Shown piece after piece: positions 18,192-26,597 of a DNA stretch of 64,000 bases. Source of the DNA: Ralstonia condita (GTDB taxonomy: Bacteria; Pseudomonadota; Gammaproteobacteria; Burkholderiales; Burkholderiaceae); assembly GCF_958405655.1 (NCBI RefSeq), contig NZ_CATYWO010000001.1, positions 620,001 through 684,000 on the forward strand, written 5' to 3'. Position 1 is the first letter of the stretch. The number at the start of each line of letters is the position of its first letter. The notes under the pieces were generated by a model, which worked only from the letters and a program-made list of their open reading frames with translations, did not search any database and was not told the DNA's origin. Both the position numbers and the translations under genes were made by a program.

Positions 18192-18824
18192 TTACGGTGC
18201 GGGCGACCAGTGCGGGTCGTTGAGCTGCTTTTCCAGCAGGCGGATCTGCTGCTGCAGTGAATCGAACTGCGTTTTGTATGCGCGGCGTTCGACGTCCAAT
18301 GCCTGGGCTTCCTTGCGCATGGTTTGCTGCTCCGCCAGCATCTTCTGGCGTTGCGCCTGCATGATGCGCACTTCCTCGCTGAGGGACGCGGCGCGCTGTT
18401 CGGCCGCCTGGGCCTCGCGTTCGAGGTGTGCCTTCTGTCCGGCGGTGACAGCGCGGCGCAGGTCGTCTTCCGCCCACGTGCGGGTCTGGCCGGCGAGGGT
18501 GTCATATGCGCCCTCGGCCGGTTCGACCGCCGCGAACTTGTACACGCGCCACAATTCTTTGCGATACGAGAGCGCGACGTAGGCGGTGGTGTCTTCGTTC
18601 ACCAGGAGCAGGCTCGTACCGTAGTCACCGTTGTAGGTGGTGCGCAGTTCGGTCAGGCGCTTCTGGGCAAGCAACTGCTGCAGTTCAGCGACAGTGCCGC
18701 CCGCGGCAACGGTAGCGGCGGCTGGCGTTTGCGGTGCGGCGGCTTGAGCGTTGGCCAGCCCGGTGCCCGCAACGGAAGCCGCGGCGGCAAGCGTGAGAAC
18801 GGTTCGGCGGAAGACGAAGGACAT
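18192..18824 (-). CDS. DUF2968 domain protein, exported coiled-coil
   Basis: 210 residues. A signal peptide (VLTLAAAASVAGTGLANAQA) is followed by a short Ala-rich linker, the DUF2968 core (VAELQQLLAQKRLTELRTTYNG, YVALSYRKELWRVYK) and a long charged helix from about residue 125 to 205 that reads as a coiled coil (EREAQAAEQRAASLSEE and onward). DUF2968 proteins are typical of Burkholderiaceae and have no assigned function. It probably resides in the periplasm. Confidence 0.8.
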   Translation of the reverse strand: MSFVFRRTVLTLAAAASVAGTGLANAQAAAPQTPAAATVAAGGTVAELQQLLAQKRLTELRTTYNGDYGTSLLLVNEDTTAYVALSYRKELWRVYKFAAVEPAEGAYDTLAGQTRTWAEDDLRRAVTAGQKAHLEREAQAAEQRAASLSEEVRIMQAQRQKMLAEQQTMRKEAQALDVERRAYKTQFDSLQQQIRLLEKQLNDPHWSPAP

Positions 18825-19020
18825 CGCAGGAGTCAGAAATCAAGGCCGACGCGACTATAGCAGTTTTGCCCGCGGCTTCGCTTCGCCGGCGCGCCGATGG
18901 CAGCCTCCAGGACGATGGATTGCCCCTACGACGACGGCCCTGACGCAGGCTACCCGGCCCACGCGCGGTCCGTCCGCTGTGCGTTTCCTGCGACTCGCCG
19001 GCTTCCCGTTTGCTTCCCAT

Positions 19021-20067
19021 TTACCGAGCCGGTGATCCGCGCCGCGTCCGCGCCCGGCTGGGCGGCATGCCTGTCCAGCGCCGGAATGCCTGACGGAAAT
19101 TCGCTGCCTCCGTAAACCCCAGCGCCGCGGCGATCTCGTCATTGTTCAATCGCGTATCCCGCAGGTAATCCAATGCGAGCTGGCAACGCACCTTGTCGAG
19201 CACTTGCTGATAGGCGTTGCCCTCGTCGGCCAGCTTGCGCCTGAGCGTGCGCGAACTCATCCCCCAGTCGGCGGCAATCGCTTCGATGCCTGGAAAGCGC
19301 CCCGGTACGCGCAGCAATTCAGCGATCAATCGACTTGTGATGCCACGCGCCTGTTGAAACTCGTTCAGCAGGCGCTCGCAGGTTTCGTACGCCACCATGG
19401 CGGTGGCGGGGTTGCCCTGTACGGGAGCATGCTCAAGCCAGGCCGCATCGAATTGCAGCTCGCTCTGGCCGCTGGAAAACTGAACCGGGCAGCCAAGCTG
19501 CTCGGCCATGTCGGCGGTGTGCGACGGCGCCGCGTACGGCAGCATGACCTGCAAGGGCCGTAGTGCTGCGCCCAGCACGTCACGGTGCAGGGCCAGTTGC
19601 GTACCCAGTTGCCATTCGAGCACGAAGCGATACAGCGGCGTGTCCTCGCCCAGGCCATAGACATCGCTGAAGCGCCAGCCAACGACGTTGTTCCGCTGGA
19701 CAAACTCCAGACCGAGCAGCGGTGCCGTCAGCACGCGATAGCGCATCGCCATGGCGATCGCCTCTCGCGCGGTGGGGCTGCACAGCAAGGCGTATCCGTA
19801 GAGGCCGAACTGCGTGATCCGGGCAGCAAGCCCGGCGCGCAGCGCCAGATCGGCGCGAGGTGACAGACGCAGTGCGTTCTCGCAAACGGTCAGCAACTGA
19901 CGCGCGCTGATGCGCGTCTCGGGCCGCTGGAAGTCTGTCACCGCGAGGCCTGTGCCCGCCAGCGCCGCGACGGCATCCACGCCCAGGCCGACCATGATCT
20001 CGATCAGGGCCTGGAGCTTGTGCGGACGGTGAATCCGCTCGTCGGACAAAGGGAAGTCTGGCTGCAT
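19021..20067 (-). CDS. AraC-family transcriptional regulator (OruR-like domain layout)
   Basis: 348 residues from the ATG at 20067. An N-terminal arabinose-binding-like ligand domain covers about residues 15-200 (RISARQLLTVCENALRLSP, ARITQFGLYGYALLCSP). The C-terminal AraC double helix-turn-helix begins near residue 240 and contains GMSSRTLRRKLADEGNAYQ and DEIAAALGFTEAANFRQAFRRWTG. It is divergently placed from the BASS transporter gene with a 144-base gap, so it is the likely regulator of that five-gene operon. The inducer is not known. Confidence 0.9.
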   Translation of the reverse strand: MQPDFPLSDERIHRPHKLQALIEIMVGLGVDAVAALAGTGLAVTDFQRPETRISARQLLTVCENALRLSPRADLALRAGLAARITQFGLYGYALLCSPTAREAIAMAMRYRVLTAPLLGLEFVQRNNVVGWRFSDVYGLGEDTPLYRFVLEWQLGTQLALHRDVLGAALRPLQVMLPYAAPSHTADMAEQLGCPVQFSSGQSELQFDAAWLEHAPVQGNPATAMVAYETCERLLNEFQQARGITSRLIAELLRVPGRFPGIEAIAADWGMSSRTLRRKLADEGNAYQQVLDKVRCQLALDYLRDTRLNNDEIAAALGFTEAANFRQAFRRWTGMPPSRARTRRGSPAR

Positions 20068-20211
20068 GGCGGAGCATTGTAGCAACGTGTCCGAATTTCA
20101 TCTGTTTTGGACGTTTCGCACCTAGGCAAGTCGTCCGCAGGACAGAACAATCGGTGTCGACATGACGCAATGGCCCCCAACAGAGAGCGGCCATCATCAA
20201 GGGAGACTCCG
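20068..20211. promoter_or_regulatory. divergent control region AraC gene / BASS operon
   Basis: 144 bases between oppositely directed genes, expected to contain both promoters and AraC-type binding half-sites. No certain operator is identified by eye. Confidence 0.45.
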
Positions 20212-21147
20212 GTGCCTATCACACCACAGCACGTCGCTGCCTCGTCGATTGACCTGGTGCGACTGAACTTCAATCCGCAAGCCCAGCTCGGGCTCAGCCT
20301 GGTCCTGGCCCTGGTGATGTTCGGCATCGCCCTGGACCTGACGCGCGACGACTTCCGGCAGGCGTGGGCCAGACCGCGGGCGCTGGTCATTGGTCTGCTC
20401 AGCCATCACGTGCTGTATCCGGCCGCCACATTCCTGATGATCGTCCTGCTGCGACCGGCGCCGTCGATCGGGTTGGGGATGTTGCTCGTGGCGTCCTGCC
20501 CAGCCGGCCACATCTCGAATTTCTTCACGCACCGCGCCAACGGCAACACGGCGCTGTCGGTGTCGATCAGCACCCTGTCGACGCTTGGCGCCATTGTCAT
20601 GACGCCGCTGAACGTCAGTTTCTGGGCGTCACGCGATCCGGAGATGGCCGCATTGCTGCATAGCTTCTCGCTCGATCCGGCGCGGATGCTGCTGGAAGTC
20701 GGGCTGCTGCTGGGCCTGCCGCTGGCGCTCGGACTGCTGGTGCAAGCACGTGCGCCGGCCCTGGCCAAGCGCCTGCACGTGCCGATGAAGCGGTTCTCGA
20801 TGCTGGTGTTTCTGGTGTTCGTGCTGGGCGCGCTGGCGCTCAACTGGGCGATCTTCCTGGAGTGGGGGCGCTACGTCGTACTGCTGGTGCTGGCGCACAA
20901 CGCACTCGCCCTGGCCGGTGGCTACACCTTCGCGCGCCTTGCGGGCTTGGCGGAGCGCGACTGCCGCGCCGTGGCCTTTGAAACCGGCATCCAGAACTCC
21001 GGGCTCGGGTTGGTGCTCATCTTCAATTTCTTTGACGGGCTGGGCGGCATGGCCATCGTCACGTCGTGGTGGGGAATCTGGCATATCGCGGCGGGCACGG
21101 GGCTGTCGACATTCTGGCTGATGCGCGATCGCAGGAGGCTGGCATGA
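20212..21147 (+). CDS. bile acid:sodium symporter (BASS) family transporter
   Basis: 311 residues with about nine to ten hydrophobic segments. The BASS pattern is seen in LGLSLVLALVMFGIALDLT (first helix), the unwound ASCPAGHISNFFTHRANGN motif (about residues 96-114), which forms part of the Na+ site, and FETGIQNSGLGLVL (about residues 256-269) in the second repeat. Family members carry bile acids, organic anions, pantoate or sulfonates. The GTG at 20212 with AAGGGAGA upstream was taken as start. The stop overlaps the ATG of the epimerase gene (21144-21147), which marks an operon. Confidence 0.88.
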   Translation: MPITPQHVAASSIDLVRLNFNPQAQLGLSLVLALVMFGIALDLTRDDFRQAWARPRALVIGLLSHHVLYPAATFLMIVLLRPAPSIGLGMLLVASCPAGHISNFFTHRANGNTALSVSISTLSTLGAIVMTPLNVSFWASRDPEMAALLHSFSLDPARMLLEVGLLLGLPLALGLLVQARAPALAKRLHVPMKRFSMLVFLVFVLGALALNWAIFLEWGRYVVLLVLAHNALALAGGYTFARLAGLAERDCRAVAFETGIQNSGLGLVLIFNFFDGLGGMAIVTSWWGIWHIAAGTGLSTFWLMRDRRRLA

Positions 21148-22121
21148 ATGACTCTGCGCGCATTCTCGTCACCGGCAGCAATGGCTACCTGGGACATCAG
21201 GTCGTCGAGGCGCTGGCTGCACAGTACAGCGGACAGTCCGGACTGATCGTCGGCATGGATCTTCGCGAGCCAGCCGCCGGCAAACGACTCCCGGGCGTCA
21301 TCTACGCACAGGGCGATATTCGGAATGCAGACCTCGAAGCGCTGCTGCGCACACATCGAATCCAGCAAGTGGTGCATCTCGCGGCCATCGTGACGCCGCC
21401 CCAAGGCAGCGATCGTGCGCTGGAGTATGAGGTCGATGTCGTCGGGACGCAGCGCCTCCTGCAGGCCTGCGTGGCCACCGGCGTGGAGCAGATCCTGATC
21501 TCGTCGTCCGGCGCGGCGTATGGCTACCACGCAGACAACCCCGAGTGGCTTCGCGAGAGCGACCCCATCCGCGGCAACCAAGAGTTTGCGTATGCCTGGC
21601 ACAAGCGGCTGGTTGAGGAGATGCTCGCCGAATACCGCGAACGCCACCCGGCCCTCAAGCAGACCGTACTCCGCGTGGGCACCATCCTCGGCGAGCGCGT
21701 CAACAATCAGATCACGGCGCTGTTCGAGAAGAAGCGCATTCTGGTGCTTCGCGGTGCGGCCAGTCCTTTCGTCTTCATCTGGGACCAGGACGTCGTCGGC
21801 ATCATCCTGCACGCGTTGCGAGGTCGCCGTGCGGGCATCTTCAACGTGGCCGGCGATGGCGCGCTGGGTGTGCGCGAGCTGGCCGCACGCATGGGCAAGC
21901 CCTGCCTGGTCGTCCCGCCGTGGCTGCTGCAACTGGCATTGGCGATCGGCCATCGCCTGGGCGTCAGTCGCTATGGTCCGGAACAGGTCCGCTTCCTTCG
22001 TTATCGGCCGGTGCTCGATAACCAGCGGCTCAAGGCCGAACTTGGCTACCGGCCGCGCAGGACGTCGGCCGAAGTCTTCGATCTGTGGTGGGCGAGTCGC
22101 CCGCGCCATGGGCGTGCGTAG
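21144..22121 (+). CDS. NAD-dependent epimerase/dehydratase (extended SDR)
   Basis: 325 residues. Rossmann motif GSNGYLGHQVVEAL (about 11-24), a strand ending VVHLAAIVTPP, the catalytic Ser in SSSGAAYGY and YAWHK as the YxxxK pair (about residues 151-155). The C-terminal substrate domain is that of extended SDRs such as UDP-sugar epimerases or 3-beta-hydroxysteroid-type dehydrogenases. There is no sugar pathway nearby, so a non-sugar substrate is plausible. The ATG at 21144 overlaps the BASS stop. The terminating TAG at 22119 is followed in the same frame by the next SDR. Confidence 0.88.
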   Translation: MNDSARILVTGSNGYLGHQVVEALAAQYSGQSGLIVGMDLREPAAGKRLPGVIYAQGDIRNADLEALLRTHRIQQVVHLAAIVTPPQGSDRALEYEVDVVGTQRLLQACVATGVEQILISSSGAAYGYHADNPEWLRESDPIRGNQEFAYAWHKRLVEEMLAEYRERHPALKQTVLRVGTILGERVNNQITALFEKKRILVLRGAASPFVFIWDQDVVGIILHALRGRRAGIFNVAGDGALGVRELAARMGKPCLVVPPWLLQLALAIGHRLGVSRYGPEQVRFLRYRPVLDNQRLKAELGYRPRRTSAEVFDLWWASRPRHGRA

Positions 22122-22151
22122 GTAGGGGCATGGCAGGGCCGTTGCGCGGTT

Positions 22152-22925
22152 GTGACCGGCGCGGGCGGTGGACTGGGCGCTGCGTTGAGCCGTCAGCTGG
22201 GGAGGGCGGGCGCCCAGGTGGCCCTGCTCGACCGCGACGGCGCCGCGGCGGAAGCCATCGCCACTGAATTGCGGGCTGACGGCTGCCGCGCGCAAGCCTT
22301 TACCTGCGATATCACCGATGCAGATCGGGTGGAAGAGACCCTCGGGCAAGTCGTCGCGCTGTTCGGCAATGTCGACCTGCTCATCAACAATGCCGGCATC
22401 GCCGCGCGCAGCCTGTTCGAGCACACAGGTTCAGAGGTCATGCACCGAGTCATGGAGGTCAACTACTTCGGCGCGGTGCATTGCACGAAGGCAGCGCTGA
22501 CGTCGCTGATGGCAACACGCGGCCGCATTGTCGCCGTCAGCAGCATCGCCGGGTTTTCGCCGCTGATCGGCCGCTCGGCCTATGCCGCGAGCAAACACGC
22601 GCTGCATGGCTTTTTCGACAGCCTGCGCAGCGAACTGCGCGACCGCGGCGTCTCCGTGACGCTGGTGTGCCCGTCCTTCATCTCGACAGGGATTGAAGCG
22701 GCGGCGCTCGGAGGCGACGGCAAGCCCGTCGGCGGCAAGCGCGACGTGACGGGAACGGTGGCCAGCCCCGACGAGATCGCCGCTTGCATCGTGCGTGCAG
22801 CGGTGGGCCGCAAGCGCTTGGTGCTGCCTGGTGTCACGGCAAAGGTCGCCTATATCGTCAGCCGCCTGGCGCCCCGAATGTACGAAGGCCTGATGCGCCG
22901 TCGCGTTGGCCACGAATTCCGTTAA
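22152..22925 (+). CDS. SDR-family oxidoreductase with unclear start
   Basis: 257 residues from GTG at 22152. Classical SDR with TGAGGGLG, NNAG (LINNAGIAARS) and a complete Ser-Tyr-Lys set (SSIAG, YAASK), so it should be active with NAD(P)H. The GTG start cuts into the first beta strand. The frame is open from 22122, directly after the epimerase TAG, and reads GRCAVVTGAG, but contains no ATG/GTG/TTG before 22152. The nearby ATG at 22130 is in another frame. Either the short form is made, or an indel, readthrough or unusual start is involved. It is followed 15 bases later by the cytochrome/propeller gene. Confidence 0.82.
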   Translation: MTGAGGGLGAALSRQLGRAGAQVALLDRDGAAAEAIATELRADGCRAQAFTCDITDADRVEETLGQVVALFGNVDLLINNAGIAARSLFEHTGSEVMHRVMEVNYFGAVHCTKAALTSLMATRGRIVAVSSIAGFSPLIGRSAYAASKHALHGFFDSLRSELRDRGVSVTLVCPSFISTGIEAAALGGDGKPVGGKRDVTGTVASPDEIAACIVRAAVGRKRLVLPGVTAKVAYIVSRLAPRMYEGLMRRRVGHEFR

Positions 22926-22940
22926 GGAGGCAGGACAATC

Positions 22941-24719
22941 ATGCAAACAAAATGGATTCTGCCAAGCGCCCTGTTGCTTGGCGCAATGCGGGCCGCCTCG
23001 GCTGCCCAGGTGCAGGTGGTGGACGCTGCCGGTGTGCCCGTGCCGACCGTCATGCTGCGCGTCTTTCCCGTCAAGTCGCCGGGATTGCCGAATAGTGACG
23101 GCGGCTACCCGCCTTCGGGACAGCCCTTCCAGGCCTGGAAGGAGACAACCGTCTTCACCGATGCACAAGGACGCGCCACGCTCCCCGACGACACGCCCGA
23201 CTTTCCGCAGCAGGTGCGCCTGCGCAAACCGGGGTACCAGGAGCTGACCCTGCCGCTGGCCAGCTCGGGCTCGGTGCTGAAGATCCAGCGCGAAACCGAC
23301 CCCGCAAGGCTTGCCGAGGCGCGGCCGGCCAATGCATGGCTCGGCTCGCTCGATCTTGGCGATCCCGGCCTGAAGCTGCGCTACCAGACGCAATGCACGT
23401 TCTGCCATCAGCAGGGCAACGCATTCGTGCGCCGCGAGCGTTCGGAAACGGAATGGACCCACACCATCCAGCGCATGATGCGCTATGGGTCGCGGCTGTC
23501 GACGGAAGACCAGAAGATCCTGCCGTCGCTGCTTGCCAAGAATTGGCAGACGCTGCGCGAGCATCCCGAGCGTGTCGCGCAGACAGCGCCCTGGCAAACG
23601 GAGCTGGCCACCGCGCGCATCACGGAATGGCCCGTCGGTGACGCCATGTCGCAGACCCACGACGTATTGCTCGCCCGCGACGGCGTGCTCTATGTCGCGG
23701 ACAACATCCAGGACCGGCTCTGGGCGCTTCAGCCCGACACCGGCCGCATGACGGTCTACAAGATTCCGCATTTGCCGGGCGACAAGCCGGGCGGTCTGCT
23801 GAGCGCACGCTTGCGGGATTTCCCGCGGCACGATTCGACGTCCAACGCGCACTCCCTGGCCGAGTCCCAAAAGGACGGCCACATCTTCATCACGCCATCG
23901 GCGCAGCAGCGGCTGGTCGAATTCGATCCGCACACCGGCAAGTTTCAATTGCACGAAATCGGTGGCGGGTTCTATCCGCACACCATTCGCGTGGATGCGC
24001 AGGACCGCGTATGGTTCACGCTCGCGCTCTCGAACCAGGTCGGGATGCTCGACCGCGCAACCGGCAAGTTCAAGCTTTATGACCTTCCCACGCGCAGCCT
24101 GGGCGAAAAGTTCACGACGCACTTCATCCGCCAGCTCTACTGGCTGATGGATCATGGCGTTCCACTCGCGAACTGGCTCAAGGTCGACCGGGACAATACC
24201 GGCGTACCACTGCCCTATGGCATCGACATCACACCCGATGGCCGAGTGTGGTTCGCGCGGCTGCATACAAACGAGATCGGCGTGATTGACCCGCGCACCG
24301 ACCGCATCACGATGATCCCCACGCCGTTCAAGGGTCCGCGCCGCCTGCGCACGGATGCCGATGGCCGACTCTGGATCACCGCGTTTCCGGAATCTGCCAT
24401 CGCCAGCTACGACCCGGCAAACGGAAAGTTCACGCGCTACGACCTGCCTGTGCTGCCCAAGGGCAGCGACACGCCATACGCACTGAACGTGGACAAGGCC
24501 CGCGGGGTCGTGTGGGTCAACGGCGATCAGTCTGATTCACTCTATGCGCTCACCATCGCCACGGGCAAGTGGGTCCAGTATCCGTTGCCCAAGCGCGTGG
24601 CCTTTACGCGGGATGTGGAGATTGCCCCCGACGGCAGTGTCTACACGTCAACGTCCAGCTTTCCGAGCTGGCATGTCGAAGATGCCCAGCCAACCCTGAT
24701 TCACCTCCAGCCACGATAA
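22941..24719 (+). CDS. exported c-type cytochrome fused to a Vgb-like beta-propeller
   Basis: 592 residues. A signal peptide (LPSALLLGAMRAASAAQ) is followed by a small beta-sandwich like carboxypeptidase regulatory domains (about 24-115), then a single heme-c site CTFCH at 152-156 with candidate axial Met at 179/180, then a six- or seven-bladed propeller (about 215-592) with repeats of the form DGRVWFA, DRVWFTLA and DGRLWITAF, as in virginiamycin B lyase family proteins. It should act in the periplasm, perhaps as a dehydrogenase or lyase with electron transfer. AAGGAGG precedes the start. No characterised homologue is known to me. Confidence 0.8.
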   Translation: MQTKWILPSALLLGAMRAASAAQVQVVDAAGVPVPTVMLRVFPVKSPGLPNSDGGYPPSGQPFQAWKETTVFTDAQGRATLPDDTPDFPQQVRLRKPGYQELTLPLASSGSVLKIQRETDPARLAEARPANAWLGSLDLGDPGLKLRYQTQCTFCHQQGNAFVRRERSETEWTHTIQRMMRYGSRLSTEDQKILPSLLAKNWQTLREHPERVAQTAPWQTELATARITEWPVGDAMSQTHDVLLARDGVLYVADNIQDRLWALQPDTGRMTVYKIPHLPGDKPGGLLSARLRDFPRHDSTSNAHSLAESQKDGHIFITPSAQQRLVEFDPHTGKFQLHEIGGGFYPHTIRVDAQDRVWFTLALSNQVGMLDRATGKFKLYDLPTRSLGEKFTTHFIRQLYWLMDHGVPLANWLKVDRDNTGVPLPYGIDITPDGRVWFARLHTNEIGVIDPRTDRITMIPTPFKGPRRLRTDADGRLWITAFPESAIASYDPANGKFTRYDLPVLPKGSDTPYALNVDKARGVVWVNGDQSDSLYALTIATGKWVQYPLPKRVAFTRDVEIAPDGSVYTSTSSFPSWHVEDAQPTLIHLQPR

Positions 24720-24720
24720 G

Positions 24721-25902
24721 ATGCATCGGCAAGCCTGCTTCCTCGCTTCATGCCTGTGCGCTTTCACAGCCGGGCACATGGTCAATTACAGCGTGATCCT
24801 GTTTGCGCAGGACATGCTTGGCTCTGCCTGGTTATCCGGGCTCGGGCTGGGCCTGTGCTTCGGGCCACCTCTGGTCCTCGGCTGGTTTGCCGGCGTGTTG
24901 TGTGACCGGCTGGCGCCGGGGCGCGTCATCCAGGGTGCGCAGGCCATCTTCGGTCTTGCCGCGCTTGCATTGGGTTGGACCGTCCTACGGGCACCGCACG
25001 AGCGCACCGCTACGCTGCTGCTCGCCGCTGGGCTCGCGGGTGTGGCGTGGAGTTTTGCGTCCCCTGCACGGATGGCAGCACTCGCGCAGATCGTGCCAGC
25101 CGAGCGGCTCAAGAAGATGTCCGTCCTCTTCAACGTTTTCGTGATGCTGGGCTTTGGCCTGGGGCCGCTGATGATCGCGATGCTGCGCCGTCTGGGCGGC
25201 TGGCCGTCCGTGGTGTGGGGCATCCTCGGTCTGGTGATCGTCGCCTCCGTGCTGCTCCTGCCCGTCCGGACCCAAGCGGGTAGCGCATCGCGCCAAGCGA
25301 TGGCCGCCGACGTGCGGGAAGGTCTGCGCGCGGTATGGGCCCAGCCGTTGCTGATGCAACTGATGCTGGTTGCCATGGCGGGCTATCTGGCCATGGGACC
25401 GATGCAAGTGCTGCTGCCAAGACTGGCGGTAGAGCAGCTCGGCCTCGCGGACTTGCAACGCGGGCTGCTGCTCGGCAGCCTTGCGCTGTCACTGATCGGC
25501 GGAGGCGTGTTGGCCATGGTGCTGGCTTCCCGTGTGCATCACGGAGCGGCCATCTTTGCGGGAACGCTCGGCGCTGGCGTCGCTCTTGCGGCGCTGGGCG
25601 GCATACGGGCGCCTGGCACCGCGCTGGCCATGCTTGCCACGGTCGGTGTGCTCGGCGGAATGAGCCTGTCTCTGATCGTTGCCGGCATTCAGGCCGAAGC
25701 CGCCGTCGCCGTGCGCGGAAGGGTGCTGAGCATGTACACCATCATCTCGCAGGTGGTCCCCGCCAGCTCGGGCGTACTTGCCGGTGCCCTGATGCAGCGC
25801 TTTGGCGTGAGTGTTGCCTTGCTGTGCTGCGGCAGCGGACTGGTCGCGCTGATGCTGTTCAATCTGACGTGGATGCGAGCGCTGCGCGCCCAGGTGCGCT
25901 GA
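24721..25902 (+). CDS. MFS transporter
   Basis: 393 residues with about twelve hydrophobic segments. It resembles the MFS_3/EntS-like exporters: YSVILFAQDMLGSAWLSGLGLG at the start, and FVMLGFGLGPLMIAML in helix 5. The ATG lies 2 bases after the stop of the propeller gene, so the two are in one transcript. Substrate is unknown. Together with the BASS protein it gives this operon both a putative importer and a putative exporter. Confidence 0.85.
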   Translation: MHRQACFLASCLCAFTAGHMVNYSVILFAQDMLGSAWLSGLGLGLCFGPPLVLGWFAGVLCDRLAPGRVIQGAQAIFGLAALALGWTVLRAPHERTATLLLAAGLAGVAWSFASPARMAALAQIVPAERLKKMSVLFNVFVMLGFGLGPLMIAMLRRLGGWPSVVWGILGLVIVASVLLLPVRTQAGSASRQAMAADVREGLRAVWAQPLLMQLMLVAMAGYLAMGPMQVLLPRLAVEQLGLADLQRGLLLGSLALSLIGGGVLAMVLASRVHHGAAIFAGTLGAGVALAALGGIRAPGTALAMLATVGVLGGMSLSLIVAGIQAEAAVAVRGRVLSMYTIISQVVPASSGVLAGALMQRFGVSVALLCCGSGLVALMLFNLTWMRALRAQVR

Positions 25903-25918
25903 GCTTGCGCCAGCAAGC

Positions 25919-25946
25919 GAAGGCGAGGGCGAGGGTGAGGGTGAGA
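25919..25946. repeat. short hexanucleotide tandem repeat (GAGGGY)
   Basis: Four or five imperfect copies of a GAGGGC/GAGGGT unit just upstream of the island boundary. Low complexity, with no clear function. Confidence 0.6.
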
Positions 25947-25954
25947 CCGGGTTT

Positions 25955-25977
25955 ATTGGCGGAAGCAGTGAGATTCG
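25955..25977 (+). repeat. attL-like direct repeat (tRNA-Ser 3' fragment)
   Basis: Matches 47709-47731 at 22 of 23 positions (A instead of G at 25967). Sequence core GGCGGAAGC-A-GTGAGATTCG. It is not part of a complete tRNA here. Confidence 0.85.
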
Positions 25978-25993
25978 GCGTCTGAAATAAGGA

Positions 25994-26022
25994 GTCGTTG
26001 TAATTCAAGGAGTTACAACGAC
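25994..26022. repeat. 10-bp perfect inverted repeat inside the island's left end
   Basis: GTCGTTGTAA (25994-26003) and TTACAACGAC (26013-26022) are exact reverse complements around a 9-base spacer. It could be a protein-binding site or a terminator without a T tract. It lies 17 bases inside the attL-like repeat. Confidence 0.7.
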
Positions 26023-26079
26023 ACCCGAAACACGGTGTGTACCAGCCATGTAGGTCAATAAGCGTACCATCGTGTGCTC

Positions 26080-26271
26080 CTACGCTGGTAGACCCGTTTG
26101 GGTGTTTGGACCGTCTGGTGGTGCAAGCTTCCGTGCCGCCTTGACACTGATTACGGTTTGCGTTTCAACGCTCAACCGCATCCAGCCAAACCGGATGCGT
26201 CCGTGCCCAGCATCCAGCGCCGCACGGAGCACGGCCAGCACGAGTTCCTTCCGGGACTTCAGGGACTGCAA
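26080..26271 (-). CDS. unrecognised small open frame, possible remnant
   Basis: 63 codons with charged and hydrophobic alternation (ELVLAVLRAALDAGHGRIRFGW). It continues the region of the IS remnant upstream on the same strand. No family is recognised, and it may be fragmentary or non-coding. Confidence 0.25.
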   Translation of the reverse strand: MQSLKSRKELVLAVLRAALDAGHGRIRFGWMRLSVETQTVISVKAARKLAPPDGPNTQTGLPA

Positions 26272-26274
26272 TTT

Positions 26275-26559
26275 TTATCTGGCACGCAGCTCCAGCATGA
26301 CTTCGCAGCACGCTTCCTGAAGGCCCTTGATCTGCCGCTCGTATTGTTCCTTCAGGTCCAGCGGGTTGGCGCGCAATGCGTTCTCAACGTCGCGCTTACC
26401 ATCGTCCACCCAGCCCTCAACCTCGGAGGGAAACAGATCGTAGGCTCGACTGGCCTCCGCTACCGTCGTCTTGCCCTGGATGATGGCCAACACCAGTGCG
26501 CGCTTGCGCTTGGCTGTTCAGTGCTTGATGTCTTCTTCCATCTTCGTGCGCATCGTCAT
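26275..26559 (-). pseudogene. IS3-type transposase OrfA remnant with internal stop
   Basis: Reading from ATG at 26559 gives MTMRTKMEEDIKH, then TGA where Trp is expected, then TAKRKRALVLAIIQGKTTVAEASRAYDL and a helix-turn-helix-like segment ending LRAR. The in-frame stop and the loss of the OrfA end and all of OrfB mark it as dead. The helix-turn-helix composition is like OrfA of IS3-family elements. It lies near the left end of the island. Confidence 0.65.
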
Positions 26560-26597
26560 TTCTCCTATTCTGACGTGAGCAGTTTTTCACTGGGTCA

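Noticed and set aside
17744..18505. Overlapping minus-strand 253-codon frame across the 17271-18023 and 18192-18824 genes
   Set aside because: Arg/Ser/Cys-rich shadow of two better supported frames with signal or membrane segments.
25919..25946. Tandem GAGGGY units considered as a CRISPR or regulatory repeat
   Set aside because: Units are only six bases with no spacers. It is simple low-complexity sequence.
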